A DNA stretch of 64,000 nucleotides from Emticicia sp. BO119 (GCF_013912375.1 NZ_JACETV010000005.1:372001-436000), one strand, 5' to 3'. Counted from the stretch's first letter, positions 53,856 to 62,795 are shown. Numbers and translations: made by a program. The notes: a model not told the origin generated them from the letters alone.

Positions 53856-55235
53856 TTAGCACTCTGTAGCACTCAATGCGAGTCCTGCCTGAGAAGTCTC
53901 CTTGTATTTTTTAGACATATCTTTTCCAGTTGCCCGCATGACCTTAATTACACTATCCAAAGAGATTTTCTGATAGCCGGTGTTGCCCGAAGAAGCTAAT
54001 AGATAAGCATTGTAAGCTTTAATAGCTCCCATAGCATTGCGCTCGATACACGGTATCTGTACATAGCCGCCTATGGGGTCACAGGTCATACCTAAATGAT
54101 GCTCAATGGCTATTTCGGCGGCAGCTTCAACAGTTTCAATCGAACGTCCGGCACAATAAGCCAACATAGCGGCAGCCATGGCAGAGGCAGAGCCTATCTC
54201 TCCCATACAACCCATTTCAGCACCCGATATACTTGCGTTGTGTTTAATAAGAAAACCAACGGCAGCCGCGGCCAACATCCCCTCTCTCAGTTTTTGTTTA
54301 TCATAATGATAATGATTCCGCAACAGATAAGTAATACCCGGAATCACACCGGAAGCTCCGGAAGTAGGGGCAGTTACTACAATATTTCCTGCGGCGTTTT
54401 CTTCAGAAGCTGCCATACAGTAGGCATTCAGAAACACCATGAAGCTATCGGTCGCTGAAGCATGGCTCTTGGCTTGTTCATATAAAACAGGGGCTTTTCT
54501 TCTTAACTTAATGCTACCGGGTAAAACCCCCTTATGCCTTAAGCCTCTTTTAACAGCCTTGTGCATGGTCTCTAAAATATCATCAATCTTCTGATATATC
54601 TCTTTACGTGTCAATCCTGTTAAAGCCATTTCATTGGCTATCATCAGGTCGGTTAAAGAAAGTTTATTTTTTGCTAACTGTTCAATTAACTCATCCATCG
54701 TTGAAAATGGGAAAGCAGGCACTTTATTGGCAGCCGCCCTTATATCTTCTTCTCCTTTACGCTGAATAAACCCCCCTCCTACTGAATAATATTCTTCTTC
54801 TGATATTATTAATCCATTACATATTAACTTAAACACCAGAGTATTAGGGTGCGGAGAATCATAACGGCTTCTCTCAAAAATAATGCTCTTCGCTGTCAGG
54901 GTGATAGGTTTAGCCTGAATAGAAATTGGATAAGTATCGTCGGTATTTTTCAATAAAGCTGTAAAAGCTGTTGGCTCGCAGGTATCAGGTAACCAACCCA
55001 ACAGACCTGCCATTACAGCCCTGTCGGTTCCATGCCCTTTTCCTGTAGCACTTAAAGAGCCATATAAATGTATTTTTATCTGAAGAGGTTCTGTCAATAA
55101 TGATTCGGGCAAAGCTTTTGCCCGCTGTAGAAAATCAAAAGCGGCCTTCATAGGCCCGATAGTATGCGAACTTGACGGACCCGGCCCAATTTTGAATAAA
55201 TCAAAAACGGAAGTCGTAATAGGTTCTTTAAGCAT
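53856..55235 (-). CDS. sdaA: L-serine ammonia-lyase, single-chain iron-sulfur type
   Basis: 459 residues from ATG 55235 (an upstream GTG at 55262 adds nine residues). N-terminal beta domain with SVFDLFKIGPGPSSSHTIGP, the family signature, and a C-terminal alpha domain with GASGVIPGITYLL, GCMGEIGSASAMAAAMLAYC, GMTCDPIGGYVQIPC and ERNAMGA. The conserved Cys in these segments hold a [4Fe-4S] cluster that activates serine for dehydration to pyruvate and ammonia. It lies 73 bp after the DUF3052-like gene on the same strand. Confidence 0.92.
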   Translation of the reverse strand: MLKEPITTSVFDLFKIGPGPSSSHTIGPMKAAFDFLQRAKALPESLLTEPLQIKIHLYGSLSATGKGHGTDRAVMAGLLGWLPDTCEPTAFTALLKNTDDTYPISIQAKPITLTAKSIIFERSRYDSPHPNTLVFKLICNGLIISEEEYYSVGGGFIQRKGEEDIRAAANKVPAFPFSTMDELIEQLAKNKLSLTDLMIANEMALTGLTRKEIYQKIDDILETMHKAVKRGLRHKGVLPGSIKLRRKAPVLYEQAKSHASATDSFMVFLNAYCMAASEENAAGNIVVTAPTSGASGVIPGITYLLRNHYHYDKQKLREGMLAAAAVGFLIKHNASISGAEMGCMGEIGSASAMAAAMLAYCAGRSIETVEAAAEIAIEHHLGMTCDPIGGYVQIPCIERNAMGAIKAYNAYLLASSGNTGYQKISLDSVIKVMRATGKDMSKKYKETSQAGLALSATEC

Positions 55236-55308
55236 TGTCGTAGATGAAGTTAATTCTTTCACGAATTAATACCATTTCAGACAAATCACCAACATTCGGC
55301 CTAATCTT

Positions 55309-55701
55309 TTATTTTCCAATCATTTCAGTCGGACGCCCCCGCAAGGCACTCCAGGTATCATCAATAGCAATTTGCGTAACTGCCTGAACACCTGCCAGTT
55401 CAAGGGCTACCCAGACCGTTTCTCTTTTTATATTACTTTTGATTTTCCCTGTTCCTTTCGGATAACATGCCCAGAACAGGCAATCGTATTTGCCAGCATC
55501 TTTTACCTCGGCACAAAGTCTTTCGAGTTCATCCTGGCTGGTGGCAAATACCTGTACAAAATCGTACTTTTTACCTGCTTCTGCTGTGGTATCGTGCGCT
55601 ATATCTTTTAGTATAGCTGTGTATTCAGCAGGGGCATTAACTACGAGTAAAGCCCCCTTATCATTCAATCTTAGTTTCTTAAAAATAGCGGTTGCGTCCA
55701 T
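55309..55701 (-). CDS. DUF3052-like small protein
   Basis: 130 residues, soluble alpha/beta protein starting MDATAIFKKLRLNDKGALLV, with YDFVQVFATSQDEL, CLFWACYPKGTGKIKSNIKR and a C-terminal DDTWSALRGRP. It resembles the DUF3052 family. The gene is 4 bp downstream of the VOC gene and two genes after an AraC regulator, a grouping that recurs in Bacteroidota. Function unknown. Confidence 0.6.
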   Translation of the reverse strand: MDATAIFKKLRLNDKGALLVVNAPAEYTAILKDIAHDTTAEAGKKYDFVQVFATSQDELERLCAEVKDAGKYDCLFWACYPKGTGKIKSNIKRETVWVALELAGVQAVTQIAIDDTWSALRGRPTEMIGK

Positions 55702-55705
55702 AGTT

Positions 55706-56116
55706 TTATTGTTTTTGACCTAAGCTAAACCAATTACCCGAATCATCTTTAAACAAGGCCTCAATACCATAAAACTCTTCTTTAGGCACTTTGGTAAACT
55801 CCACACCTTTAGCTTTCAGTTCTTCATAAGTAGCATAAATATCATTGCACTGAAATACCCCAAAGCCAAAAGTACCCCTCTTTACTAAATTACGCATCTG
55901 CTCGGCTGATTCGTCATCGAACATCATACCTGAAACAATGGGCATAAGTGTAATTTCAATATCGGGTTGTTCGGGTGGTGTTACTGTCAGCCAACGCATT
56001 CCAGGCCCCATCGGAGCATCTGTAGCTACCTGAAAACCTAATTTGTTTACATAAAAATCGTAGGCACTGTCCTGATTCAAGACATAGACACTTACATGCG
56101 AGATTTTTGAAATCAT
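55706..56116 (-). CDS. VOC family protein
   Basis: 136 residues with a complete VOC domain: ISHVSVYVLNQDSAYDFYVN at the N-terminus and FKDDSGNWFSLGQ at the C-terminus, plus EITLMPIV in the middle. Putative metal ligands are the His near residue 8 and the Glu in ITLMP. Likely lyase or dioxygenase-like; substrate unknown. It is probably regulated by the AraC protein encoded 46 bp upstream. Confidence 0.8.
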   Translation of the reverse strand: MISKISHVSVYVLNQDSAYDFYVNKLGFQVATDAPMGPGMRWLTVTPPEQPDIEITLMPIVSGMMFDDESAEQMRNLVKRGTFGFGVFQCNDIYATYEELKAKGVEFTKVPKEEFYGIEALFKDDSGNWFSLGQKQ

Positions 56117-56162
56117 TTTCTTGTCTGTTTAAATGGTTATCAAGACAAACTTCGATAATCTT

Positions 56163-56612
56163 TCATGAAACCACTTCTTCAAAATTGCTATTTTGCTTCC
56201 AGCCTTTGGCCTCTGCAAAACAACCGGGGATATATCTCAAAGGCTTTGCTAAAATCTCTGCCTGTCGCATTAATTGTTCTTGCTGATAGACTGATGGTGT
56301 TTTACCTACACTTCGCTTAAACAAACCCGTAAAAGAACTAATACTATCAAAACCAACCCCGTAACAAACCTCTGCCACAGGTATAGCAGTTTTCAGTAAT
56401 CCTTTAGCTTTCTCGATTCTCACATAAGTAAGATATTGATGTGGTGTTTTGCCATAAGTATTCCTGAAAAGCCTGATAAAGTGAAATTTTGAAAAAAACG
56501 CTTCATCGGCAATATCATTCAAATCAATGTTATCGGGATAATGCTTATCGATAAATAGCTTCGCCTGTACAATTCTTCGGTAGAGATATACTTTTGGGTA
56601 TTGGGCTTGCAT
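56163..56612 (-). CDS. AraC-family transcriptional regulator, short form
   Basis: 149 residues. A double helix-turn-helix at about 10-108 (LNDIADEAFFSKFHFIRLFR; VAEVCYGVGFDSISSFTGLF) and a 40-residue C-terminal extension with no recognised domain. It lacks an N-terminal sensing domain, so effector sensing, if any, must lie in the tail. It likely controls the VOC and DUF3052-like genes downstream. Confidence 0.85.
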   Translation of the reverse strand: MQAQYPKVYLYRRIVQAKLFIDKHYPDNIDLNDIADEAFFSKFHFIRLFRNTYGKTPHQYLTYVRIEKAKGLLKTAIPVAEVCYGVGFDSISSFTGLFKRSVGKTPSVYQQEQLMRQAEILAKPLRYIPGCFAEAKGWKQNSNFEEVVS

Positions 56613-56630
56613 AGAGGTAGGTTGAATTTA

Positions 56631-57056
56631 TTAATGCCCCGCTTTCTGATAACTCCACCCTTCCTCCTGTTTCAGCACAGTTTCGGCAATAGCTGAGGGC
56701 ACAAAAGAAGCTGTGGGCAACATATCAGCTTCTGTTAATTTATAGCGTTTCATGGTATTACGGCAAACGGCAAAAACTACCCCGTCTTTCTGAAGTTTTT
56801 CTATTTGAACAGCAAAAGGAGAAGTATCTTTTTTAATGGCAGCAACCGCAGGCCCATGTATCAGCACTTCTACTTTAGTATCGGGCATTTCACGCCACAA
56901 ATTCCTGATCTGGCGTAATACTGTCGCCTGATCGGTTGTATCGGCACTATTAAGGTCAATTAATAGCTTATGTGTTTTGCCCTGTGCATAACTGTTTGAG
57001 AAAGTCATTAGCATCATTCCGCATGCTATGGCAAAAATCTGAATAAAGGTTTTCAT
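56631..57056 (-). CDS. Exported DsrE-family protein
   Basis: 141 residues: signal peptide (MKTFIQIFAIACGMMLMTFS, cut near YAQG) and a DsrE/DsrF-like alpha/beta domain (KVEVLIHGPAVAAI; VVFAVCRNTMKRYKL with a single Cys near residue 99). DsrE proteins transfer sulfur through a conserved Cys. It is 29 bp downstream of a TsdA-like dihaem cytochrome gene, which makes periplasmic sulfur chemistry likely. Confidence 0.8.
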   Translation of the reverse strand: MKTFIQIFAIACGMMLMTFSNSYAQGKTHKLLIDLNSADTTDQATVLRQIRNLWREMPDTKVEVLIHGPAVAAIKKDTSPFAVQIEKLQKDGVVFAVCRNTMKRYKLTEADMLPTASFVPSAIAETVLKQEEGWSYQKAGH

Positions 57057-57085
57057 TGTATTATATCTGGTTTAATTTGTTTTAT

Positions 57086-58147
57086 TCACTTTCCTTTATT
57101 GTACCATTCCTTTATAGGCTTAAATGGGCCGTATTTATGCTGTTGTTCACTGAATGAATCGGTATATGGGCCAAATGGGTGGTCTATCGGCTTTTTGGCT
57201 ATATCCGGCCAGTCAGTGCTTAAATCTTTTGCCGGGCGAGGCATTGAGTTTACGAATGCAGCTACATCCCAGGCTTCTTCATCACTTAATTTCGGTTTCT
57301 CGTAGGTGGTACCTAATGGCATATTGTATTTGACGTATCCGGCAAACATGGATATTCTGAATAATCCTGACCCTGTATTATAACTATGATCGCCCCAAAG
57401 CGGCGGATAAGTATAAGTCTTGCCATCTGCCGCTATAACACCTTGTCCGTCAGTCTGATGGCACGACTGACAGTTTTTCTCATAAACTGTGCGGCCTTTT
57501 ATAGGATTTGCTGCTCTTGCCAGATATTTCACTTTAAAAATGCCCGTCCCTTTTGGCGTTATTTTTTTCGGCACATCCGCCCCTAACCATTTAATATAAG
57601 CATTTATCGATTGCATTTCATAGCTTGTTGAATCTAATGCTTTGCCATTCAGGCTACGTTCCAGACAATCATTCACCCGCTTTATAATACTTTCTTTAGT
57701 ACCTGACCTCGCCCGAAATCTCGGATAGGTAGAGTAGACTGCAAAATAATTATTTCCCCACGGTTGTGTGCCTGCCTGCAAATGGCAATTCTGGCAATTC
57801 AGACCATTCGACATCTGCCTGATGCTACCATTCGGCCCTAAATACCTGGCTGTATGCGCTATCAGTTCTCTACCATACAGAATCTTTTCTTTTTCTTCTT
57901 TGGCCAGTCTATCCATTCGCCAATCGGAGGGAGCCGTCCAGAGATTTACAAAATTTGTATCAATTTTAATAAATTTCTTCTCAATTGCAGATAAATTTGA
58001 AGCCGATTCCGGAAGATGGAAAAACTCTTTCATCAGCATACCCAAAATGATAAAACCCACTATTGAAACGATAGCAGCAATCCACCTGATACTAACAAGG
58101 ATTGACGTGATAGTTTTCTCGAGAGGCTTTTGCTCAAAAGGAGACAT
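57086..58147 (-). CDS. TsdA-like dihaem cytochrome c (putative thiosulfate dehydrogenase)
   Basis: 353 residues from ATG 58147. A membrane helix at about 20-40 anchors it. Two haem-binding motifs: NGLNCQNCHLQAG (C118, C121, H122) and VYEKNCQSCHQTDG (C226, C229, H230). Between them, VNDCLERSLNGK (C161) matches the position of the Cys that ligates haem 1 in TsdA thiosulfate dehydrogenase, an enzyme that couples two thiosulfates to tetrathionate or the reverse. Methionines late in the chain (KYNMPLGT) could ligate haem 2. The DsrE-family gene follows at 29 bp. A longer reading to 58294 overlaps the divergent gene and is rejected. Confidence 0.75.
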   Translation of the reverse strand: MSPFEQKPLEKTITSILVSIRWIAAIVSIVGFIILGMLMKEFFHLPESASNLSAIEKKFIKIDTNFVNLWTAPSDWRMDRLAKEEKEKILYGRELIAHTARYLGPNGSIRQMSNGLNCQNCHLQAGTQPWGNNYFAVYSTYPRFRARSGTKESIIKRVNDCLERSLNGKALDSTSYEMQSINAYIKWLGADVPKKITPKGTGIFKVKYLARAANPIKGRTVYEKNCQSCHQTDGQGVIAADGKTYTYPPLWGDHSYNTGSGLFRISMFAGYVKYNMPLGTTYEKPKLSDEEAWDVAAFVNSMPRPAKDLSTDWPDIAKKPIDHPFGPYTDSFSEQQHKYGPFKPIKEWYNKGK

Positions 58148-58213
58148 TACAACAGGGGTTATTTTCTTTATGCAAAGTACACATTTTCCTTTAATCCTAA
58201 CTATCACCCAATA

Positions 58214-60679
58214 ATGAAATTTCTGAAAATACTTCTCTTTACAATTTTTATCCCTTGTGCCAGTTTTGCACAGCAATTTGTCAGAGTCAATCAATTAGGT
58301 TATCTGCCAAACAGTATAAAAGTAGCAGTGCTGTTATCAAGAGACAATACGTCTGTTCATTCTTTTGAAATCAGAGATGCCCTGACAGATAAGACTGTTT
58401 TTACTTCTAACAAAGTCCGCTCACAAGGCCCATTTGGCAATTTTACAGCTTCTTACAGATTGGATTTTTCAGCTTTCCAGAAAAAGGGAGCCTATTACAT
58501 TTATTTACCCAGAACCAAATCGGTAAAATTCAGAATAGCCAATGATGTATATGCAGGAACAGCCGATTTTTTATTGAAATATATGCGCCAGCAAAGATGT
58601 GGCTATAACCCTTTTCTGAAAGACTCCTGCCATACTCAGGACGGATTCATTGTTTATCATCCTGACCCTAAGAAAGACTCCACATATATTAATGTAGTGG
58701 GTGGCTGGCACGATGCCTCTGATTATCTGCAATATACCACCACTACGGCTAATGCCATTTATCAGATGCTTTTGGCTTATCAGCATAACCCTGTTGCTTT
58801 TAAAGACGCTTATAACGCCGCCGGACAACCAGGTGCTAATGGCATACCAGATATTTTAGACGAAGTAAAATGGGGTATTGACTGGTTGCTACGAATGAAT
58901 CCGGCTTATGGAGAAATGTATAACCAGATAGCCGACGACAGAGACCATTCAGGTTTGCGCCTGCCAACACAAGATGTAGCCAATTATGGCAATGGAAAAA
59001 TGCGCCCTGTTTATTTTTGTACCGGCAAACCACAAGGGGCTTTTCAGTACAAAAGCCGGGCGACAGGTATTGCTTCTACTGCCGGAAAATATGCTTCAAC
59101 CTTTGCGCTTGGCTCAAAAATTCTGCAAAAGTTCTACCCTGATTATGCTAAAGCCCTGAAAACCAAAGCTATTGAAGCCTATGATTGGGGTAAGAAGAAT
59201 CCAGGTGCCTGCCAGACAGCCCCATGTAAAGCTCCATATTTTTATGAGGAAGACAACTGGACAGACGACATGGAATTAGCAGGAGCAGAATTAGCAAAAC
59301 TAACAGCCGACAAGACCTATCTGAAAGATGCCATCAGTTTTAGTAAGGAGGAAACCATTACCCCATGGATGATTAATGATACCGCCAGACATTACCAATG
59401 GTATCCGTTTATGAATGCCGGGCATTATCAGATTGCCAGTCAGACTACTGATAAGCAACCCTATATAAACTATTATGCAAAAGGCTTAGGTGCTATACAA
59501 GAGAGAGCCAAAAAGAACCCATTTATGAATGGTATTCCGTTTATCTGGTGTTCTAACAATCTGGTATCTGCTACGCTTACACAACTCTGCCTCTACCGTC
59601 AAATGGGTGGAAAGGGTTTTGAGGAAATGGAAGCTGCGCTGAGAGATTGGTTATTTGGCTGTAACCCCTGGGGCACAGCCATGATAGTAGGATTACCGAG
59701 AATTGGTGATTCTCCGGAAGACCCTCATTCATCATTCACTATCAAATACAACTATCCGATTGATGGTGGTTTGGTAGATGGGCCAGTGAGAAATTCTATT
59801 TTCTCAGGTTTAAAATATGTGGCACTCCGCTTTCCTGATGAATATGCTGATTTCCAGTCAGCAATGGCGGTTTATCATGATGATTTCGGAGATTACTCCA
59901 CCAACGAACCAACAATGGATGGTACCGCTTCTCTGACGTATTATTTGTCAACTTTAGAAACATCGATTCCGGCCCCTGTTAATATTCAAAATTTAACCCT
60001 TACTAAAGGTGCAATTACCCGTTTCAATTCACAGCAAAAGGTAATCCGTCTGGCTTTTACTGGGCATGATTTTTACGAAGGCGGGCAAACTGTCAGAAAT
60101 GCATTAAAGAAAAACGCTGTAAAAGCCTCCTTTTTCTTCACAGGAGACTTTTATAGAAATTCTGAAACCCAATCGCTCATTAAAAACCTCCAAGCCGACG
60201 GGCATTATTTAGGCGGGCATTCAAACAAACACCTTCTTTATAATGACTGGACAAAACGAGATTCAATGTTAATAAGCAGGGAAGAATTTGAAAACGACCT
60301 GAAAGCCAATTATGAAGTAATGGAAGAATTTGGCATCAGTAAAGAAAAAGCTCTCTACTTTATGCCACCCTATGAGTGGTATAATGAAACAATTGCCGAA
60401 TGGACAAAAGCCTCTGGTTTGCAACTTATCAACTTTACTGGCGGCACAGGTTCTAACAGAGATTATACTTACCCGGAATTGGGGGCAAGATATGCCGATA
60501 ACCAGACTATCATGAACGATATTCTGAAATATGAAGCCAATGCCAAAGATAATCTTAGTGGCTTTGTACTGCTCCTGCACTTAGGCACTGACCCACGACG
60601 AAAAGAGAAGTTTTATAATAAATTAGATGAGTTGATTAAGGTTCTGAAAAAGAAAGGCTATAAATTTAAGCGTTTGTAA
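58214..60679 (+). CDS. GH9 glycoside hydrolase fused to polysaccharide-deacetylase-like domain
   Basis: 821 residues from ATG 58214. Signal peptide (MKFLKILLFTIFIPCASFA), an Ig-like N-terminal domain of GH9 enzymes (about 20-115; VRVNQLGYLPNSIKVAVL) and a GH9 catalytic domain (about 120-590) with VGGWHDASDY (D167, D170) and DYSTNEPTMDG (general acid E565), as in endoglucanases. The last 215 residues form a NodB-like deacetylase fold: AFTGHDFYEGG, GGHSNKHLLYN, FMPPYEWYN and LLLHLGTD. This suggests cleavage plus deacetylation of the same polysaccharide. It is divergent from the TsdA-like gene across 66 bp. Confidence 0.88.
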   Translation: MKFLKILLFTIFIPCASFAQQFVRVNQLGYLPNSIKVAVLLSRDNTSVHSFEIRDALTDKTVFTSNKVRSQGPFGNFTASYRLDFSAFQKKGAYYIYLPRTKSVKFRIANDVYAGTADFLLKYMRQQRCGYNPFLKDSCHTQDGFIVYHPDPKKDSTYINVVGGWHDASDYLQYTTTTANAIYQMLLAYQHNPVAFKDAYNAAGQPGANGIPDILDEVKWGIDWLLRMNPAYGEMYNQIADDRDHSGLRLPTQDVANYGNGKMRPVYFCTGKPQGAFQYKSRATGIASTAGKYASTFALGSKILQKFYPDYAKALKTKAIEAYDWGKKNPGACQTAPCKAPYFYEEDNWTDDMELAGAELAKLTADKTYLKDAISFSKEETITPWMINDTARHYQWYPFMNAGHYQIASQTTDKQPYINYYAKGLGAIQERAKKNPFMNGIPFIWCSNNLVSATLTQLCLYRQMGGKGFEEMEAALRDWLFGCNPWGTAMIVGLPRIGDSPEDPHSSFTIKYNYPIDGGLVDGPVRNSIFSGLKYVALRFPDEYADFQSAMAVYHDDFGDYSTNEPTMDGTASLTYYLSTLETSIPAPVNIQNLTLTKGAITRFNSQQKVIRLAFTGHDFYEGGQTVRNALKKNAVKASFFFTGDFYRNSETQSLIKNLQADGHYLGGHSNKHLLYNDWTKRDSMLISREEFENDLKANYEVMEEFGISKEKALYFMPPYEWYNETIAEWTKASGLQLINFTGGTGSNRDYTYPELGARYADNQTIMNDILKYEANAKDNLSGFVLLLHLGTDPRRKEKFYNKLDELIKVLKKKGYKFKRL

Positions 60680-60756
60680 GTTTAGAGTTATTAAGAAACT
60701 GTTTCAATACATTATATGTTTTGCACTTATTATATTTTATTTAAACACCTTTGATT

Positions 60757-61224
60757 ATGTCGTTAAAAGTAGGAGACCAGGCACCAGATTTCAAATTATA
60801 CAGCAGTGATAAACAGGAAGTAAACCTTTCTGATTATCGTGGTAAAAATGTAGTAGTCTTATTTTTTCCATTGGCTTTTACAAGCGTTTGTACAGCCGAG
60901 CTTTGCCAGATGCGAGACGACATAGCTACCTATTCAAGACTCAATTCTGATGTATTGGGTATCTCGGTAGATTCACTTTACACGTTAGCCAGATTCAAGG
61001 AAGAACAAAAACTACCTTTTCCTTTACTGTCAGATTTCAACAAGGAGGCTTCATTAGCTTTTGATTCTTATTACGAAAACTTTGCTTTTGGAATGCATGG
61101 GGTCTCTAAACGTTCGGCTTTTGTGATTGATAAAGAAGGAATTATTCGTTATGCAGAGGTTTTGCCTAAAGCAAGCGAAGTGCCGGATTTTGTAGCAATT
61201 AAAAACACCTTAGAAAGTTTATAA
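60757..61224 (+). CDS. Peroxiredoxin (AhpE/BCP-like)
   Basis: 155 residues from ATG 60757 (the upstream in-frame TTG adds two codons). Thioredoxin fold with the peroxidatic Cys motif [13 protein letters not shown] (PxxxTxxC type) and [21 protein letters not shown] second Cys five residues later (AELC) could act as resolving Cys or be incidental. It reduces hydroperoxides. Monocistronic, followed by a bidirectional terminator. Confidence 0.9.
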   Translation: MSLKVGDQAPDFKLYSSDKQEVNLSDYRGKNVVVLFFPLAFTSVCTAELCQMRDDIATYSRLNSDVLGISVDSLYTLARFKEEQKLPFPLLSDFNKEASLAFDSYYENFAFGMHGVSKRSAFVIDKEGIIRYAEVLPKASEVPDFVAIKNTLESL

Positions 61225-61240
61225 ATTATATTTTACATTA

Positions 61241-61275
61241 TCCCCCTCTTGCCAGAACAAGAGGGGGATTCTATT
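61241..61275. terminator. Bidirectional terminator between peroxiredoxin and phage-holin-family gene
   Basis: A perfect 11-bp stem (TCCCCCTCTTG / CAAGAGGGGGA) with a 6-nt loop and T-rich flank, between convergent genes. Confidence 0.9.
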
Positions 61276-61277
61276 TT

Positions 61278-61616
61278 TTAATCCTGAAACCCACTCACAA
61301 TTCCATTTACAATCGAAAGTATAAATCCAAAAATTAAAGGTTGTAAAAAGCCATCTATAGTGAAGCCCGGCACTAAATAGGCACAGATATAAACCACAAA
61401 TACGTTTACAACCAAATAGAAAAACCCTAAAGTAAGAATAGTAATGGGTATTGAGATTAATTGCAGGATTGGTTTAACAACAGTATTAAGAATACTCATT
61501 ACAAAAGCTACAATTACTGCGGTTGTAAAAGTATCAACATGAATTTTACTTAAAATGGCAGGCATAAAATATACTGCGGCACCGCAGCATATCAAACGGA
61601 TAATATAACTGAGCAT
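61278..61616 (-). CDS. Phage holin family (PF04020-type) four-helix membrane protein
   Basis: 112 residues from ATG 61616 (an upstream GTG at 61640 adds eight). Four hydrophobic helices, with LNTVVKPILQLISIPITILT, a conserved segment of this family, and the last helix followed by GIVSGFQD. Despite the name, chromosomal copies are common and not linked to phage lysis. Function unknown. It lies 73 bp after hisIE on the same strand. Confidence 0.8.
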   Translation of the reverse strand: MLSYIIRLICCGAAVYFMPAILSKIHVDTFTTAVIVAFVMSILNTVVKPILQLISIPITILTLGFFYLVVNVFVVYICAYLVPGFTIDGFLQPLIFGFILSIVNGIVSGFQD

Positions 61617-61670
61617 AGGTAAGAGGTCCTCCTTCCCCACAGGAGATCAGGTTTAGAGTTAATACTAACA

Positions 61671-61704
61671 TTCCCTCCCGGGGTGGCCACTAAGGGCGAG
61701 GGGT
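61671..61704. repeat. GC-rich imperfect hairpin over the hisIE stop
   Basis: CCCTC ... GAGGG with an internal GGGTGGCCAC stretch, much more GC-rich than the surroundings. The hisIE stop codon (61690-61692) lies inside it. It could be a short intergenic repeat or transcript-end stabiliser. Confidence 0.45.
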
Positions 61705-62310
61705 ATGCCTTTTTATTAAAACATCGAGTACTTCGTCAAACTCGTAGTTTTTCTGTTCTAAAAGTACTAAATAATGATAAAATAAATCAGCAGCCTCACC
61801 TAAAAATAATTCCTTGTTATCATCTTTAGCTTCTATTACTAATTCTACCGCTTCCTCTCCTACTTTCTGTGCTACTTTATTAATACCTTTTCTGAATAAA
61901 TGGCTTGTGTAAGACTCATCTGTAGGGTTTTGTTTTCTGCCTTTAATAACCTCACGCAAATGATTTACAAATAAAATTTTTCTATAATCAGCACTGTTTA
62001 CCTCATTAAAACAGGTATCAGCTCCGGTATGGCAGGTTGGGCCATCAGGCGAAGCATGAATCAGGATAGTATCACCATCACAATCAATCAGTATTTCTTT
62101 TACGTGCAAAAAATTATCAGATGTCTCTCCCTTTGTCCAGAGTCTCTGTTTGCTTCTGCTAAAAAAAGTTACGATATTTTCCTTTTTGGTTTTTTCGTAG
62201 GCTTCTGCATTCATATAGCCCAGCATTAACACCTTTCCTGTCTGATAATCCTGTATAATGGCAGGTACGAGCCCGTCAGGAGATTTATTAAAATCAATTT
62301 TCTTATCCAT
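61690..62310 (-). CDS. hisIE: Bifunctional HisIE
   Basis: 206 residues. HisI domain (about 1-110) with the metal-binding CDGDTILIHASPDG and PTCHTGADTCF (Cys and His ligands); HisE domain (about 115-206) with GINKVAQKVGEEAVELVIEA and a helical MazG-like core. It performs the second and third steps of histidine synthesis (PR-ATP pyrophosphohydrolase and PR-AMP cyclohydrolase). No other his gene lies within the window. Confidence 0.93.
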   Translation of the reverse strand: MDKKIDFNKSPDGLVPAIIQDYQTGKVLMLGYMNAEAYEKTKKENIVTFFSRSKQRLWTKGETSDNFLHVKEILIDCDGDTILIHASPDGPTCHTGADTCFNEVNSADYRKILFVNHLREVIKGRKQNPTDESYTSHLFRKGINKVAQKVGEEAVELVIEAKDDNKELFLGEAADLFYHYLVLLEQKNYEFDEVLDVLIKRHTPRP

Positions 62311-62514
62311 TCATCCATAATTTTCCACAAAAGTACAGATGTTCAAAAACTATTACCTATAAAAACCTGAAAATTTGTAGATATAACATGAGCTATTGTT
62401 CCGGTTTGCGGAATTCGCAAAAATTTCTTCAAAAAATATCACTTTTAAAGAATCTTATAATCAAGCGTTTATACTTAAGCACAAAAAAAATATTGATTTT
62501 TTTTCACCAGGCTC

Positions 62515-62545
62515 TTGACATATATAAAAACTCCTGCTACCTTTG
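62515..62545 (+). promoter_or_regulatory. Promoter of tRNA-Gly
   Basis: TTGACA-like -33 element (TTG at 62515-62517), 20 nt, then TACCTTTG at 62538-62545 (TAnnTTTG). Both parts fit the Bacteroidota primary-sigma consensus. Confidence 0.7.
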
Positions 62546-62577
62546 CAGTCCCATTCAACACCAAATGGATGTAACAA

Positions 62578-62650
62578 GCGGAAGTAGCTCAGTTGGTAGA
62601 GCGTAACCTTGCCAAGGTTAAGGTCGCGAGTTCGAGACTCGTCTTCCGCT
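62578..62650 (+). tRNA. tRNA-Gly (anticodon GCC)
   Basis: A 73-nt cloverleaf: acceptor GCGGAAG pairs with CTTCCGC, discriminator T, anticodon stem TAACC/GGTTA with loop TTGCCAA (anticodon 62611-62613), T-loop TTCGAGA. CCA is not encoded. Confidence 0.97.
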
Positions 62651-62660
62651 CGGAAAGTTC

Positions 62661-62688
62661 AGCACCCTTTACAAGGTGCTTTTTTTTT
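62661..62688 (+). terminator. Terminator after tRNA-Gly
   Basis: AGCACC / GGTGCT stem with an 8-nt loop and eight T residues, directly between the two tRNA genes. Confidence 0.85.
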
Positions 62689-62706
62689 CAAAAAAACACA
62701 CCATCC

Positions 62707-62795
62707 GCCGGGGTGGTGGAACTGGTAGACACGCAGGACTTAAAATCCTGTGAGCCGAAACGCTCGTACGGGTTCGATTCCCGTCCCCGGTACCA
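62707..62795 (+). tRNA. tRNA-Leu (anticodon TAA), CCA encoded
   Basis: Acceptor GCCGGGG pairs with CCCCGGT (one G-U pair), discriminator A, encoded CCA at 62793-62795. Anticodon loop CTTAAAA (TAA at 62741-62743), a long class II variable arm (TGAGCCGAAACGCTCGTA) and T-loop TTCGATT. A weak 7-bp hairpin (62796-62817) follows at once. Confidence 0.97.

Noticed and set aside
53674-53859. A 61-codon open frame in the gap before sdaA
   Set aside because: No family resemblance, no promoter or ribosome site, and it overlaps a hairpin downstream of sdaA.
61278-61616. Prophage remnant based on the phage holin family name
   Set aside because: This four-helix family is common on bacterial chromosomes and no other phage gene is nearby.
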